Shown here piece after piece: positions 52,489 to 64,000 of a stretch of 64,000 nucleotides of DNA. The position numbers and the translations under genes are program-made. The stretch lies in assembly GCF_040412425.1 (NCBI RefSeq), contig NC_089777.1, positions 30,697,537 through 30,761,536 on the forward strand, given 5' to 3'. A model generated the notes under the pieces. That model did not search any database and was not told where the DNA came from. It saw only the letters and a list, made by a program, of their open reading frames with translations. Each line of letters opens with the position of its first letter. Position 1 is the first letter of the stretch. Source of the DNA: Macrobrachium rosenbergii. Its lineage: Eukaryota; Arthropoda; Malacostraca; Decapoda; Palaemonidae.

Positions 52489-52565
<77 letters not shown>
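52371..52565. repeat. Compound microsatellite (TA)n-(TG)n-(TACA)n-(TA)n
   Basis: TA to 52420, TG to about 52459, about 12 TACA units to 52515, TA to 52565. It is roughly mirror-symmetric, with TA at both ends. Confidence 0.97.
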
Positions 52566-52568
<3 letters not shown>

Positions 52569-52869
52569 GAAAAGCCACTGAAATTCTTTTGAGCTAGTAA
52601 TGAAAATAACAGTAAACACAGAAACCTATTTTCATCTAACCACAAAATTCCAACGATGTTTATGAACCAAACCAAGTTTCAAGATGAGGATTTGGTTTCA
52701 AGTTTGCAAGTAAGGGAGTTTATCGAGCCTTCAGTTCAACGGCTTAATTGTGATCCCATCTTCGTTATTTATCTAAAAAGAACAGCAGCAGAAAACAATC
52801 TTTATTTCAAGACAGTGGGGCAGCGTGGCACGGGAGTGACTGAAATTTCCTTATTTTGATGGTGACTTA

Positions 52870-53040
52870 TGAAAATTTAGCCATAACGCCAAGCTCTGGG
52901 AATGGAGGTAAAGTTAAAGGCTAACAAAAGAATGCAGCTAGGGACCGAGGGACGCTACAAACAACCTTTAGTAATGCCTGCAGTGCACCACATGAGGTGC
53001 ACTATGTGGTGCACTGACGGCATTACCCCATACGGGGAAT
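52870..53040 (+). mobile_element. Dispersed SINE-like repeat, 3' half with enlarged hairpin
   Basis: Contains a weak GCCAAGCTCTGGGAATG start, then GCAGCTAGGGACCGAGGGAC, TAATGCCTGCAGTGCACC and ends ACGGCATTACCCCATACGGG. The terminal hairpin is altered to CAGTGCACCACAT, loop GAGGTGCACT, ATGTGGTGCACTG: 13-bp arms against 8 bp in the copy at 15606. Confidence 0.6.
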
Positions 53041-53429
53041 ATCCCCATAGTGATAAATATTCATAAGCAGACGTAAATAAAATGAGTGTTTCGATGAAGA
53101 TATTACCTGTCTAAAATTTGAATCAACGACAGAAACGATAACAACTATGTAGCAACAATAATGCTAGTAATAACCAGAACATCAGTAAAAAAAAAAAAAA
53201 ACTACTCATTGCTTATGTTACACCTCAGCCACTGTATGTTTTTTTTTTTCTGACTTGTCCTAAAGCACTGCAGATAATACTCTGGTACATTTTTCAAGAG
53301 GAGCAATTGCCTCATATCTAAGTAAATCAACATCCAAATGTGCTATTGAAAGTTAAGTGGGAAGTTCTGGATGCATAAAACAATACCATACGAGTTGCAC
53401 AAACCTACTACATCATTTAAAAAGGAAAA

Positions 53430-53890
53430 ATGGTCTCACGAATAACCTCATTTTTCTTTTGCTTTGAGGAATGAAATTCCAGTGTTATATTCTTATATAA
53501 ATCCAAACAAGTTAACCCATTTTTCTCCTTGTTTGTGAGCCAAGAAATTCTCACTGCGTTTCAACAAAGAAAATGGTGTAACAAATATACTCAGTTTTCT
53601 CTGACCTATTATTTGTGACAAATTCTTAAAAGGAAAAAGGCCCACAAAGTTTTTCTCGTTTACAATGTGTTAAAGAAAAAGTTTCAAATTAGGTCCAAAC
53701 TAGTTGTCATGCCATTTCCTTTCTCTTATTCTGAGCTATGAAAACCTAGTGTTAAAATCCTACACAAAGTCCAAACACGTAAAGCAACTTTTCTCTTCTT
53801 CATTTTGAGTTAACTGCTTTCTTTTCTAATTTTGAACTACGAAATTCGCGTAAAAATAGCCAGTATCAAGTCCACACAAGTAAACGTTCT
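53430..53890. repeat. Degenerate tandem repeat, ~100-bp units
   Basis: Phrases of the type ttttgagctatgaaattcca then gtgttaaaatccta...aagtccaaacaagtaaac recur about four times. Confidence 0.6.
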
Positions 53891-54161
53891 TGCATCTCAC
53901 ACTTTATTTTTTCGAACACAATTTCAATCCGAAATCCAACCGCGGGAGGACAAAATCACAACCGGAGAGGCGAAGATCGCTAAACGAGAAAACGATAGGG
54001 ATTTGAAGATATTCATCGATAAAGTCAAGCCGACTCAATCGTTAAAGGGAAGCTGCAGCAAAAAATGTGGATATAGAGAGTCTAAAGGACGCATAAAAGG
54101 GTTCCAACGAGGCACGAAGGACCCACTAAATGCGGCAGGCAACGACTAAGTAGTTAAGAAG

Positions 54162-54162
<1 letters not shown>

Positions 54163-54206
<44 letters not shown>
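54163..54206. repeat. (GA)n microsatellite with G-rich flank
   Basis: About 22 GA units, then G-rich purine sequence to about 54300. Confidence 0.97.
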
Positions 54207-54209
<3 letters not shown>

Positions 54210-54429
54210 TAGGGTGGGGAATGGGGATGAAAAGAAGGACATATAGCCGAAGGGAGGAGAGGGTGAGGGAGAGGGGGGGAGGGGGATAGGACCAAGGAGG
54301 ACAACAGGTCTTCGCTAGAATTTCTTTTCTCGTCCTCCTCTTCTTTTCTTACCCATCCACAATCGCACAAACCCCCTCCCGCTCCCAAGGCCCACGGGGC
54401 CCCACCGAGACCCTGAAGCCCCATTATCA

Positions 54430-54560
54430 CAGGCCACATAAAAATTCTAATGTCCCCGCGTGGCGGTCGTACAAAGGTGGCCGCTCGCCCCCGCCGAGCG
54501 AAGTCCCCGACACGGCTTATCAGCGGCTGACACGCGCTATCAGTTTAAATAATAGGACAA
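54430..54560. promoter_or_regulatory. CpG-rich islet with paired GATA-type sites
   Basis: Contains CTCGCCCCCGCCGAGCGAAG, GGCTTATCAGCGGCTGAC and CGCTATCAGTTTAAATAATA, giving two TATCAG (GATA-type) cores 18 bp apart, and TTTATGTGG on the opposite strand beside it. A C-rich tract follows at 54600-54690. Candidate regulatory element by composition and motifs only. Confidence 0.22.
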
Positions 54561-54599
54561 GTGTCTTGACTGGCCAAACACCTTGTCGTCGGTCCTGAG

Positions 54600-54690
54600 C
54601 ACTGGCGCACCCACCCAATACAAACCCCACCCCCCCCCATTCTCTCACAACCCTCTCCCCCTACCCAACCTCCCCGCCCCCTCTCCCATG
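54600..54690. repeat. C-rich tract
   Basis: Multiple C-runs (up to nine) separated by short A/T stretches; possible G-quadruplex on the minus strand. Confidence 0.65.
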
Positions 54691-54710
54691 TGCAAAACTT
54701 GCGTCGGATG

Positions 54711-54714
<4 letters not shown>

Positions 54715-54774
<60 letters not shown>
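54715..54774. repeat. (CT)n microsatellite
   Basis: About 30 units; the frames on both strands are artefacts. Confidence 0.98.
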
Positions 54775-54777
<3 letters not shown>

Positions 54778-55669
54778 CACAAACAAACAAATGCTAAGTG
54801 AAACAACTAGATATAAAGAATTTTGCGCGGCTCTAGAGACAGTAACAACTAAAACAATCCTTCTGCTGGTTGAAACAATCACCTAAAATATCATGTACCA
54901 TCTAGCTTGTTTACCTACAAAAAAGGTTAACACCTACATCATTAACTTTAATTGTCAAGCATTATTTGTTTAGCATCGTCTAGGTACGTAAGCATATACA
55001 ATACAGTACAAAAATAAATTATACAAAAAGAAAGACTGGGAAGTTACCATTAAAACATTGTAATGTTAATAACACTAGATTTCATTAATGGTAGATATGC
55101 TGATGACTTTCTAAGCAGAGTTTAATGTTAATGTTCCAAGCAAGGATTAAAACAACAGGGCAATAAAGGTAAGAATAAACAATTGTAAACTGATAATTAT
55201 ATACAAAGAGGCACATGCTAATTCATTCATAATTCAAAATAGAACAAGAATCTAGTAGGGTACGATGACTGAACATACTTTCATTCAAATAACAAAAACA
55301 TCAAACGACGTTTTCATATATAAAAAAATCATCTATTCCATTCATTCACAATGTAAATAAATAACTGTTCGCTTTCGTTCATGTAGCAAACCCATCGGTC
55401 GAACTGTGCACCACTTCATCAAGAAGATGAAGCAAATTCCCTAAATCAATACAGGAAAGCTGAACAACGGGGAAACAGCAATTCAACAAACTGCAAAAAC
55501 CTATCGATTCTGCAGAACACTAAAGAGTCCACATGAAAAAACAAAGCACTGCCATCAACCCATAGCCACCACTCCGGAATGCGTTAGGATATAAAACGGC
55601 AAAATTCGATGTTAAAACGAAAAAAAAAAAAAAAAAAAAAAAAGAATCTCTTTGACAACGGCCCCGCTG
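54775..55669. other. AT-rich, no feature seen
   Basis: Ends in a poly-A tract at 55619-55643. Confidence 0.5.
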
Positions 55670-55860
55670 AAACTTTACAGATATTGGATGTCAGCAACAC
55701 ATCTGATGGCATCATAATTCATTGTTAACTTGGTATCTGATGTCAGGCTACCATCTGATGTCGGCAGCATCCTCGGCGTTAGCATAATATCTGAGATTAC
55801 CACAATAAACTGATGGCAGCTTCGTAACTCGTCTCTGGCCTAATATCTGATGCTGGCGCA
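55670..55860. repeat. Degenerate short tandem repeat
   Basis: (c)atctgatgtcagc, catctgatggcatcat, ggtatctgatgtcagg and aatatctgatgctggc recur every 25-45 bp. The minus-strand frame at 55748-55960 overlaps it and is not called. Confidence 0.55.
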
Positions 55861-56926
55861 TGAAAACACCCCAATCATATTTATCTCTTTCTACGCGAAG
55901 GCCGATGGAAGGGGCTAATTCAATAAAAACTTGTTCGGGCCAAGACTGATGGCAACACACCAGTCATATTTCGACTGCTGATGTGAAGGAAACATCCGAA
56001 TCTCCCATATTTATTGCTGAAGCGTTAAGGCCGATGGGGCGGTGAAACTCTTCGGCAAGTTATCTCGTCTCAGCCTGAGGGAAACATGTTCATGAAAGAG
56101 TAGTGGCGCCTAGCCCCGGAGGAAGCAATGAACCAGCAGCATCTCCTAGAGGGTAAAAGATAACAGCATCCACCCTCTTGGAATCTCTTTCCACGGTGTG
56201 ATGATCTGTTCGTGATGCAATATATATATCAACACCGTCAGATATACATATTCCGGATGGCATTGCTCAGCGCTGAATACCAATGAATACCCGCGCGCGC
56301 CTGCACGTTTCCACACTAAATTCAAAAGGAATTCTAAGCACATCAACGGCAGTTAACTTTAGCGACTGAGCTGAACATTTTAAATACTAACCATAACACT
56401 TTACGGTTAGAAATGAATAAGAAAAAATTTATTTAAAAGGAGATTATAGTACGTATGGCAAACGTGTACGCACGACTAATGAATGATTTGGATAAAAGGA
56501 AGTCTACGGTACAATTCATGTCAAAAATTTTCAATCCAAGAGTTTAATACAAAACTGTTATACTCAGTCCTCTAAAACCTGATGCTGACAAATAGCCAAT
56601 ATAAAAATCGAACGTCAGATAGAAAGTGTTTTAGCTCTGTAAACATATAAAGAAGAGATTGAACGTTCCCCCTCCTTCCTGGAAGAGAAAGGCTAAAACT
56701 TCCCGAGGGAAATTACCATAACTCTTGTATCTAAAACAGAAACAAGCATAGAAAAAGAAGAGATTTTACTTATGAACAATGTGAAGCTTTTACTTTGAAA
56801 ACGGCAGTCACTGTACTCCAGAAAAAAAAATGATGGGCCGAATACGCTTATCAAAATAAAGCAAGAGTCATTTATATATGATATTAAAATGGCAAATTAA
56901 AAGGTTTACCCATAAAATTTCTTATG

Positions 56927-56930
<4 letters not shown>

Positions 56931-57001
<71 letters not shown>
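56931..57001. repeat. (GA)n microsatellite
   Basis: About 35 units. Confidence 0.98.
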
Positions 57002-57004
<3 letters not shown>

Positions 57005-57381
57005 TGTGCAAGTGACGGTGTCGAAATCTCGGATGTTCACACTAATTTAAGAAAACGGGCTCCTTAGAAAAAGAAGCGCAGATGCTTCTTATATGCTAAT
57101 TCCTTGATGAAGATTCACATGTATAAGATCTTCGTTACCCTCAAAAAAAGTCGACTTCCTTGATCTAATCTCTCAGGTATCAAGGATATTTATACCATTT
57201 TTATGTCTGTTCTGGTTGAAGAATAAGCTGCTTTCGTGAAGGAATAATAGCATTAACTGTACATGACGCAGGAATGATTTAAATGCTTTATTTATAATGG
57301 GCTCAAAATTTTTAATCTACTGTTCTGGCAAAGGATAGGGTTCGGTTTTTAAATAGGCTTTTTGAGAAATATAACTTTACA

Positions 57382-57750
57382 AGTAACCTTCATTTAATAG
57401 TTTAGTAATAGTTTTTATACCGGAGCTTCAAAACTCGTACAATAATTTCCCTTCTTTCTGACAAAGATAACAGTATTATCCATGGAAAGGGTGTGGATAC
57501 ATTAGGGGATGTTTTCACTTCTCTTGAGGAAAATTATATAAACAGTAATTTATACAAGCAATATATGAAGACTTCCCAAATGTGTCCAACCCCTTCCAAG
57601 GATAGTATAAATACTGGACGATTACCTTGTCACCTTTGTCCCGCAAAAAGAGAATCATTAGAATTGAAAGCCCAATTTTACAACGAATTCCACTTCTGCA
57701 GCCATCATCTTCAACGCCATGTGTATAAAAGAGAGCTTTCTTCCCAATAA
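57382..57750 (+). other. Unrecognised open frame with a Cys/His-rich segment
   Basis: A plus-strand frame stays open from well before the first usable start and ends at 57750. The part from 57493 is 85 codons and includes LPCHLCPAKRE and FHFCSHHLQRH, a C-x2-C ... C-x-H-H-x3-H spacing that recalls, but does not match, a zinc finger. There are no clear splice sites or homology. It may be a transposon relic or chance. Confidence 0.18.
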
Positions 57751-58258
57751 CAATAATATTAATGATAATTATTATAACAATATTCTAAAAAAATGTAAAC
57801 TGAACAAGGGGTTCGACATGCAAGTTAACTGTCACATTCAGAGCATTACAATAATGGCAGCTGTGCTTCCTTGCACCTCCACGGCGAGGTATCTCAAGGG
57901 TGAGCCCAGCAATAAATAAATTGCCACTGTTCAATAACATATGTACAACTGAATTTCAGAGAATACGATTCCATTTATATCGAGGTGTTAATGAACTCTG
58001 TCGGCGGCAGAGCAGATGCCATCAATATAAAATAACGCTAGAACCACATCGCTCTGTGAATTGACCATACAAAAAAGCTGAAGTGGAGGCGAGGCATGGC
58101 AAGTGGGTCTACCCTTACCTTTCCTTCTTTCTACAGTTCATTTCATCCCCTTCCTTTCCTTGATTCTTGTCTGATTGTCTTATTCAGAAGTCAACTAACT
58201 CTACCACATTAAAATAAGGAGGTTCCACTTACTTTTATAAAACCAACGGTTAAAAGTC

Positions 58259-58452
<194 letters not shown>

Positions 58453-58674
58453 ACTACCAATCAAATAAAACATATTACCTTAGACGAAACGAATAAAAAC
58501 ATATTCCTGCAGAATTTTCTTCCAGCAAAAGTAGTCTAGATAACTGACAGTGGAACATGTCTGATCGGTCTATAAGCAGTACTTGATAATTTTATCGTTC
58601 ACCACTATTACATAAAAGCACCATTATTTGCTGAAATCTCGAAAAAAATGTTTCTTCTACACTTGTGTGTGTGT

Positions 58675-58676
<2 letters not shown>

Positions 58677-58747
<71 letters not shown>
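58677..58747. repeat. (GA)n microsatellite
   Basis: About 35 units. Confidence 0.98.
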
Positions 58748-58749
<2 letters not shown>

Positions 58750-59142
58750 CGGGTTATAACCAAAAACATTAACCGAATTACACTGAGCATTACAAAATCC
58801 ACATTCTATCGTTTATCCCTAACCCCTTTATGTAAATTACAATTAAAATTCAATAAGTAATAAAAAAAATCTTTTGACTTTTGGCTTTCGAGCCTTCACA
58901 AAAAGGCAGGTCCCCTCAATGGCTCTCATGTCACAATTTTCCCAGGGTCCACGAAAGAGGCATGCTTGGAAACGGTAGGAGTGCCACTAAAAAAAAAAAA
59001 AATAAATAGAAAAAGGTGCTGAGCTGACCCTTTGACCTAAAACTCAAAAGGCGACTTTTACCTAAGCAAGGGCACTTCATGTATGAATGAAATATTGCTG
59101 TCCTAAAGTCAAAGCAGTATTTCGGATATTGTGGGAAATTTG

Positions 59143-59144
<2 letters not shown>

Positions 59145-59200
<56 letters not shown>
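59145..59200. repeat. (GA)n microsatellite
   Basis: About 28 units. Confidence 0.98.
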
Positions 59201-59203
<3 letters not shown>

Positions 59204-59844
59204 ATTAGCTTTTTGTAAATTCGTAAGCTATTGTCACAAATATATACGGAAAAATTAAAAGTTAAATATCTGTGTAATACCTGCTGGTAATATTGGAAGA
59301 AACAAACATAAACCAAATATGGAGAAACATCCGTAATTGCAAATGGGACCAATGAATATGCCATAAAGACTGATGACAGTAAATGAGTAAGAACAAAAAG
59401 ACAAGCCTCCTGAATGAATATTTCACAGTGGTTCACCAATAAATATTCAGTAAAATCTTTAGCCCCTAACTGAATTTGAAAATAAAATCTATTTCATATA
59501 TATCTCTCTCACAAATAAACACTCCGTAATGCCTAAAAATCTTCAGGCAAAAGACGAGATTGCAAACCTACGCATAAAGCCCTGAGAGGTCATGGAGAGC
59601 AGCTCAGCACGAATAACATGTAGGGATGCCCCCTGGCAAAGCACATGTGAATCATGTTCAAACACTAAGAATCAAATGCGAACTCATACACTATTAACTG
59701 TGATGATGAACGAGAAAGGGCTATCTGATAGTGGAGGGCTAAGGACCGTCGCTGCATACAAAATGGAAAAGGTCTCACCTCTCTCCCTCTCTCCTTCCTT
59801 CCCTCCCTCCCTCCCCCTACCTAGGAACTACCACCGGAGCCTAG

Positions 59845-60425
59845 GAATTCGTATTCAAATACTAAAACATAGATTTCATGTTCATGTTTAAATAGTAAAC
59901 CAATATCATAATTACATGTTCGAATTCTAAACCAAAGATTAAGTTCATATTAAAATATTAAAGCTAATATCGCGATTACGTGTTCAAATACTAAACAAAA
60001 GATTAGGATTTCGATGCTGCAATAGTAAGCAAATATCATGACATGTTTAGATAACAAACCAAAACATCATGGTTTCGTGTTCCAATACTAAACCAAAGAT
60101 CAAGATTTCATGTTTAAATAGTAAACCAAATACCACGTTCAAATACTAAACCAATGGCCAAGACTTACTATTCAAATAATGAACCAACCATGAACATTTC
60201 ATATTCAAATACTTCATCTTTCAATATTCAACCAAATATGATGACATGTTCGAACGCTAACCCTACGATCAAGATTTCATTTTCATATACTCAACAAATT
60301 ATGATGATTAAAAGTTCCCATACTAAATCAAACATCAAGACTTCCTGATAAGCGGCAAAATCACGAAACAAGAATCTAGTCAAAATGCTAAAGCACAAAT
60401 CAAGGATTCTTGTTTAAATGTTGAA
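59845..60425. repeat. Degenerate tandem repeat, ~35-bp unit
   Basis: catgttcaaatactaaacca then aagatcaagatt recurs about 15 times with strong divergence. Confidence 0.75.
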
Positions 60426-60610
60426 CCAAATCCCTTACCAAAGAAATACGTGTCAAGTGCATACTAACAATATAAAATAAAGTACATTTACCTATTACAT
60501 CCAAGTATGGATTAAAATAAAATGGGAAAACTAGTTGGCAGTACCACAGGATATCTACATTTGATTGCCTTTCAAAATACTGCAGGTTTAACAATACAGA
60601 AACCAGTGTA

Positions 60611-60611
<1 letters not shown>

Positions 60612-60677
<66 letters not shown>

Positions 60678-60706
60678 ATAATAATATTATTATTATAACA
60701 ATTATT

Positions 60707-60747
<41 letters not shown>

Positions 60748-60764
60748 TTTTATTATTATTATTA

Positions 60765-60797
<33 letters not shown>

Positions 60798-60803
60798 ATA
60801 ATG
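60612..60803. repeat. (AAT)n/(ATT)n switching microsatellite
   Basis: AAT runs alternate with ATT runs on the same strand, so the tract is self-complementary and could extrude as a cruciform. Confidence 0.95.
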
Positions 60804-61357
60804 CTCACCAATGGACTTTGTCTTTTTTAATATCGAAGTAAACTTCTTACTTAGAAGTGTTCTTGCGAAAGCGGTAACATACCACTGATAATAATTAATA
60901 AAAGTCTTCGTGAAGGAAACTTTTAAACAAAAGTCTAATTCCCCAAATAAATAATAATAAAAGCAAACGTGAAAAATCAAAGAACGGAAGTTTCCCCCGA
61001 ATCAGAGCTTACGTCACCCTCGCCAACTCTACAACAGATGCGTCATATCACAAACCACAAAACCAAACCATTCTGCAGTAGCCCAGATATACCTCTCTGT
61101 TATTCTTATCGCACTTACAATAGTGCAAACACTCACAGAAGTTGGCATAATCTTGTCGCAATATCTCTTCGCTTCTGAAAGGGCCGCTAAACTATCAGAA
61201 ATGTTCATATATCACGAAAAGCGTGCTTGACGATATACCACTATCACTCTTTGACAAGGCTAAATGGCAGCATTTTCGTCGTCTATTAAAAACCCATCTT
61301 CATGATTTCCTCTAACATGGCTAGACTTGGGTAGTTGTGAACGTTTCCATCTCAAAA

Positions 61358-61371
61358 TAATAATAATAATA

Positions 61372-61410
<39 letters not shown>
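61358..61410. repeat. (AAT)n-(GAT)n microsatellite
   Basis: About six AAT units followed by about 12 GAT units; read as poly-His on the minus strand. Confidence 0.97.
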
Positions 61411-61412
<2 letters not shown>

Positions 61413-61954
61413 TTAAGTTAACAGGAAACTGACTTGCAAAGCATGCTTCCACAGAACAGAATACCCACATTGAAAATGAGAAAAACAGAGTAAATAGTTG
61501 AATGATACAATACCAACCTAAAATATTTTCACATGCAAAACAGTACGAAGTGAAACCACCAAGTTCGCAATAAAACACCTAAAATACTCAATGTACCGTC
61601 TTCCACAACGAGCGTTCAAACTTTACGAACCAAACTCGGGTAAATTCATTTTGAAAACAATTAAGAATTACCGAATCCCGCTGCGGCAACTGTTATTAAC
61701 AGTTCACCAACAGGGACTTACAACCTTCATAAGGATTTAGCATGGTAAATCTCAGCATCATCTCAAAACCGTTTGAAAAACCACGCATGCGTAATGGCGA
61801 GGATCGTCGAGTTGCCTGATGAATATTTTGCTAAGTATAAGCAGCGGCTACTGAAGTTCTCTGCTCAAGGGACCATCACCAATTCAAAAGTGAAAGAATG
61901 AAGGTGGAAGTTACTGAGCTTTGTAATTTTCTGTTATCTCCCCCCTTTACTAGA

Positions 61955-61958
<4 letters not shown>

Positions 61959-62032
<74 letters not shown>
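61959..62032. repeat. (TA)n microsatellite
   Basis: About 37 units. Confidence 0.98.
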
Positions 62033-62036
<4 letters not shown>

Positions 62037-62451
62037 TGTATATATACATAACTAATTTCAAGTATTCAAAATTCCTACTCCCTCGACGTCACTTCCGTCT
62101 AATAAACCCCGATAAGTATCCTAAACTTATTTTTTGTCAAGTCGACTGCCGGTGTCCAGTCCGAGACTAGCCTATATAAGTATGCAGAATGAATAAATCT
62201 TGTCAGAGTTTCGGACCATCATGGTAACGTCATGAACTGTAAGGTAAGGTAACGCCAATTGTAATTTTCAGGCGTTTGTAAACCCTCTCATATTTGTATA
62301 ACCAAAGCCTAAGTTTTCAAGCAATTACAGCAAATGGGTCGAGCTACAATAAAAAAAAATATACAAAAGCTAAGCCCTTGAATCACTGTCAAACATTACG
62401 AGTACATTAACAGTTCCCGTGTTTTATAAAACCGTATGAAAAACAATAGAC

Positions 62452-62452
<1 letters not shown>

Positions 62453-62499
<47 letters not shown>
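62453..62499. repeat. (GA)n microsatellite
   Basis: About 23 units. Confidence 0.98.
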
Positions 62500-62501
<2 letters not shown>

Positions 62502-62834
62502 AACAATCACTTCCAGCGCCATCACCATAGCAAAAACTGTAAGGACAATATTTCCACAAACGTTGCGAGACATCTCGTCTCCTCTTCACCGTGGATAATA
62601 CAGCACAGGTGCAACTCGCCACTGGGTTTTAGACATGACTGCAAAACTCTTCGTTTAACTAAGCATAGTATGCAACTAACGCCGGTCTCTGCTGTGCTTC
62701 CTCCCCCTCTCCGACATGGAGAACAGCGTTTTTATTTACGCCTACCTCAGTGCTTCAGTGCTTGGTGGCGTTCCCGCCTTCTCTAACAAGCCCTTCTAAA
62801 AATACCGAAAAGTGTATATACCGCTGCTGCATGC

Positions 62835-63392
62835 TTGCCTGACCGCCCTATTATGCATAAGGCTTTGGGTGTTCTCCAATTTCGATCGCTGTCCTCATGG
62901 CAGGGGGAGGAAAACTCACGCACTCCCTCCCTCCCTCGCTTTCGTACACCGAAGTTTGTAACAGCCTTTGAGCGAGTTTCGTTTCCATTTGCTGACGGCT
63001 TTCTTTTAAGTTTCCTCAACCAGCACCAATTCCTTGCTGCTGCTGCTGTGCTGCTGTTCGCTTACGCCCTTCATCAACCACACCCTCTTTCAGCTTCCTT
63101 CCCTAAACGTCTTATTCATGCGGATTCTTACGACCACGCCAACCACTACTTCCCACTTCACTCGTACATTAGAATAACTAATCCCACTCGAATATCAACA
63201 CGACTAAGTTCCTCTCGACTCGAACATCTTGAAAGCAAGGGCAGTGTCTACAAGGCCCATGGGATGACTTACATCACAGGTCATCTACTTAGCCCAATCG
63301 TCAATACATGTTGCAGATCATCAATACTGGTGTTTTTGTCCTGTTTCTTAACCTGTGCGTGTTCTAATACATTTTACAGTTCATCGATATAA
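62835..63392 (+). other. Unassigned 185-codon open frame in a GC-richer stretch
   Basis: The longest open frame in the window not made of a simple repeat or tandem array. It starts MPDRPIMHKALG and includes a hydrophobic stretch (FLAAAAVLLFAYAL) about residues 68-81 and a hydrophobic C-terminal part (about 155-170). Upstream, gtgtatatacc (62812-62822) could serve as a TATA-like site. I recognise no domain. The codon pattern is not clearly coding, and the Leu/Ala stretch comes from a (GCT)n-like run. Possible first exon, transposon fragment or chance frame. Confidence 0.15.
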
Positions 63393-64000
63393 GTGCTTAT
63401 CATCCCCTTTTTTAGATATCACTTTCCATCAAATCTCTACATTCCTTTATACTTTAACGAAGACCCTAAACTTTCCGAAAAAAAAAATCTAAATAAAAAC
63501 TTTAAACAAATAAGAAGGTTCAAGAAAAAAAAGGAAAAAGCTTTTTTGATAAAGTGCTACTAGAACTGGTAAAATATAATACCTGAAGTGAGCACGCGGG
63601 TAATGGAAGCATAAGCTTCAAAATCAAGACCTTTATCAGGTTTTCGAAATGATCAAGAAATACCTGATTACCTCTCCATAAGACTTATTACACTGACGGG
63701 AAAACGGGGAAAACAGAAGATCAGAATGGGTAATGAACCCGTCATGTGAATAACGCTTTACAGAACATCTCTTCTGAGATCTGATTACAAGCACGAGGAA
63801 GCACCGCAGGCAGAGAGCGCTCCCTTTCCAACGCGTCCCATACCCGGACAAAATATGATCGCCAATATCATTTTCACTAAGCAGATACTCGAGGTGGCTC
63901 GCATATTCATGACAACATGGCTACACGGCGTTCCACTTACGGTTTCATGGACTTCCCAGCAGAAATTATCTGTTCTTTTCCTTTTATCTGACCAGTTCTA
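63393..64000. other. No gene seen
   Basis: AT-rich. A 71-codon minus-strand frame (63636-63851) has no recognisable domain. Confidence 0.45.

Overview
The window looks like nuclear DNA of an animal, most likely a decapod crustacean (inference). It has no bacterial-style gene packing. It is AT-rich, with dozens of very long (TA)n, (GA)n/(CT)n, (AAT)n and (CA)n microsatellites. It also carries several dispersed repeat families of a kind I associate with decapod genomes. No database search was possible.

Coding content is very small. The best gene evidence is on the minus strand: a 105-bp phase 0-0 exon at 16029-16133, with a clean acceptor and donor. Its 35 codons resemble the start of the ankyrin region of SOWAH (sosondowah) proteins, around the EWxVxAA...LLxxxPSLA pattern. 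About 3.1 kb upstream in gene direction, a 30-bp candidate microexon at 19258-19287 encodes [10 protein letters not shown] between a strong pyrimidine tract and a GTATGT donor. If both are real, much of the window is intron or flank of one large minus-strand gene. Nearly all other open frames are microsatellite translations (poly-YI, poly-SL, poly-RE, poly-N) or chance frames inside tandem arrays.

Layout: 1-12 kb is low-complexity DNA with a short perfect inverted repeat, a tRNA-derived SINE end, GC-richer islets near 6.2-6.6 and 8.3-8.6 kb, a MITE-like element at 10.68-10.94 kb bracketed by (TA)n, and a 32-bp minisatellite. 12-20 kb holds the GA block, the exon(s) and a large 67/134-bp minisatellite inside the intron between them. 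20-32 kb has dispersed repeat copies, a GC-rich insert with 9-bp flanking direct repeats, a hAT-like element and more microsatellites. 33-36.9 kb has three local triplications and hairpin-element copies. 39-45.9 kb has degenerate tandem arrays, a GC-rich islet and a 0.8-kb foldback element. 46.3-49.2 kb has a full-length-looking tRNA-headed SINE, a GC-rich array with a ~147-bp repeat, and a LINE C-terminal relic. 50-64 kb is mostly degenerate tandem repeats, microsatellites, another hairpin-element copy and an unassigned open frame near 63 kb.

The main theme is structural. Several microsatellites sit exactly at transposon ends, and much of the sequence that is not microsatellite consists of decayed local tandem duplications.
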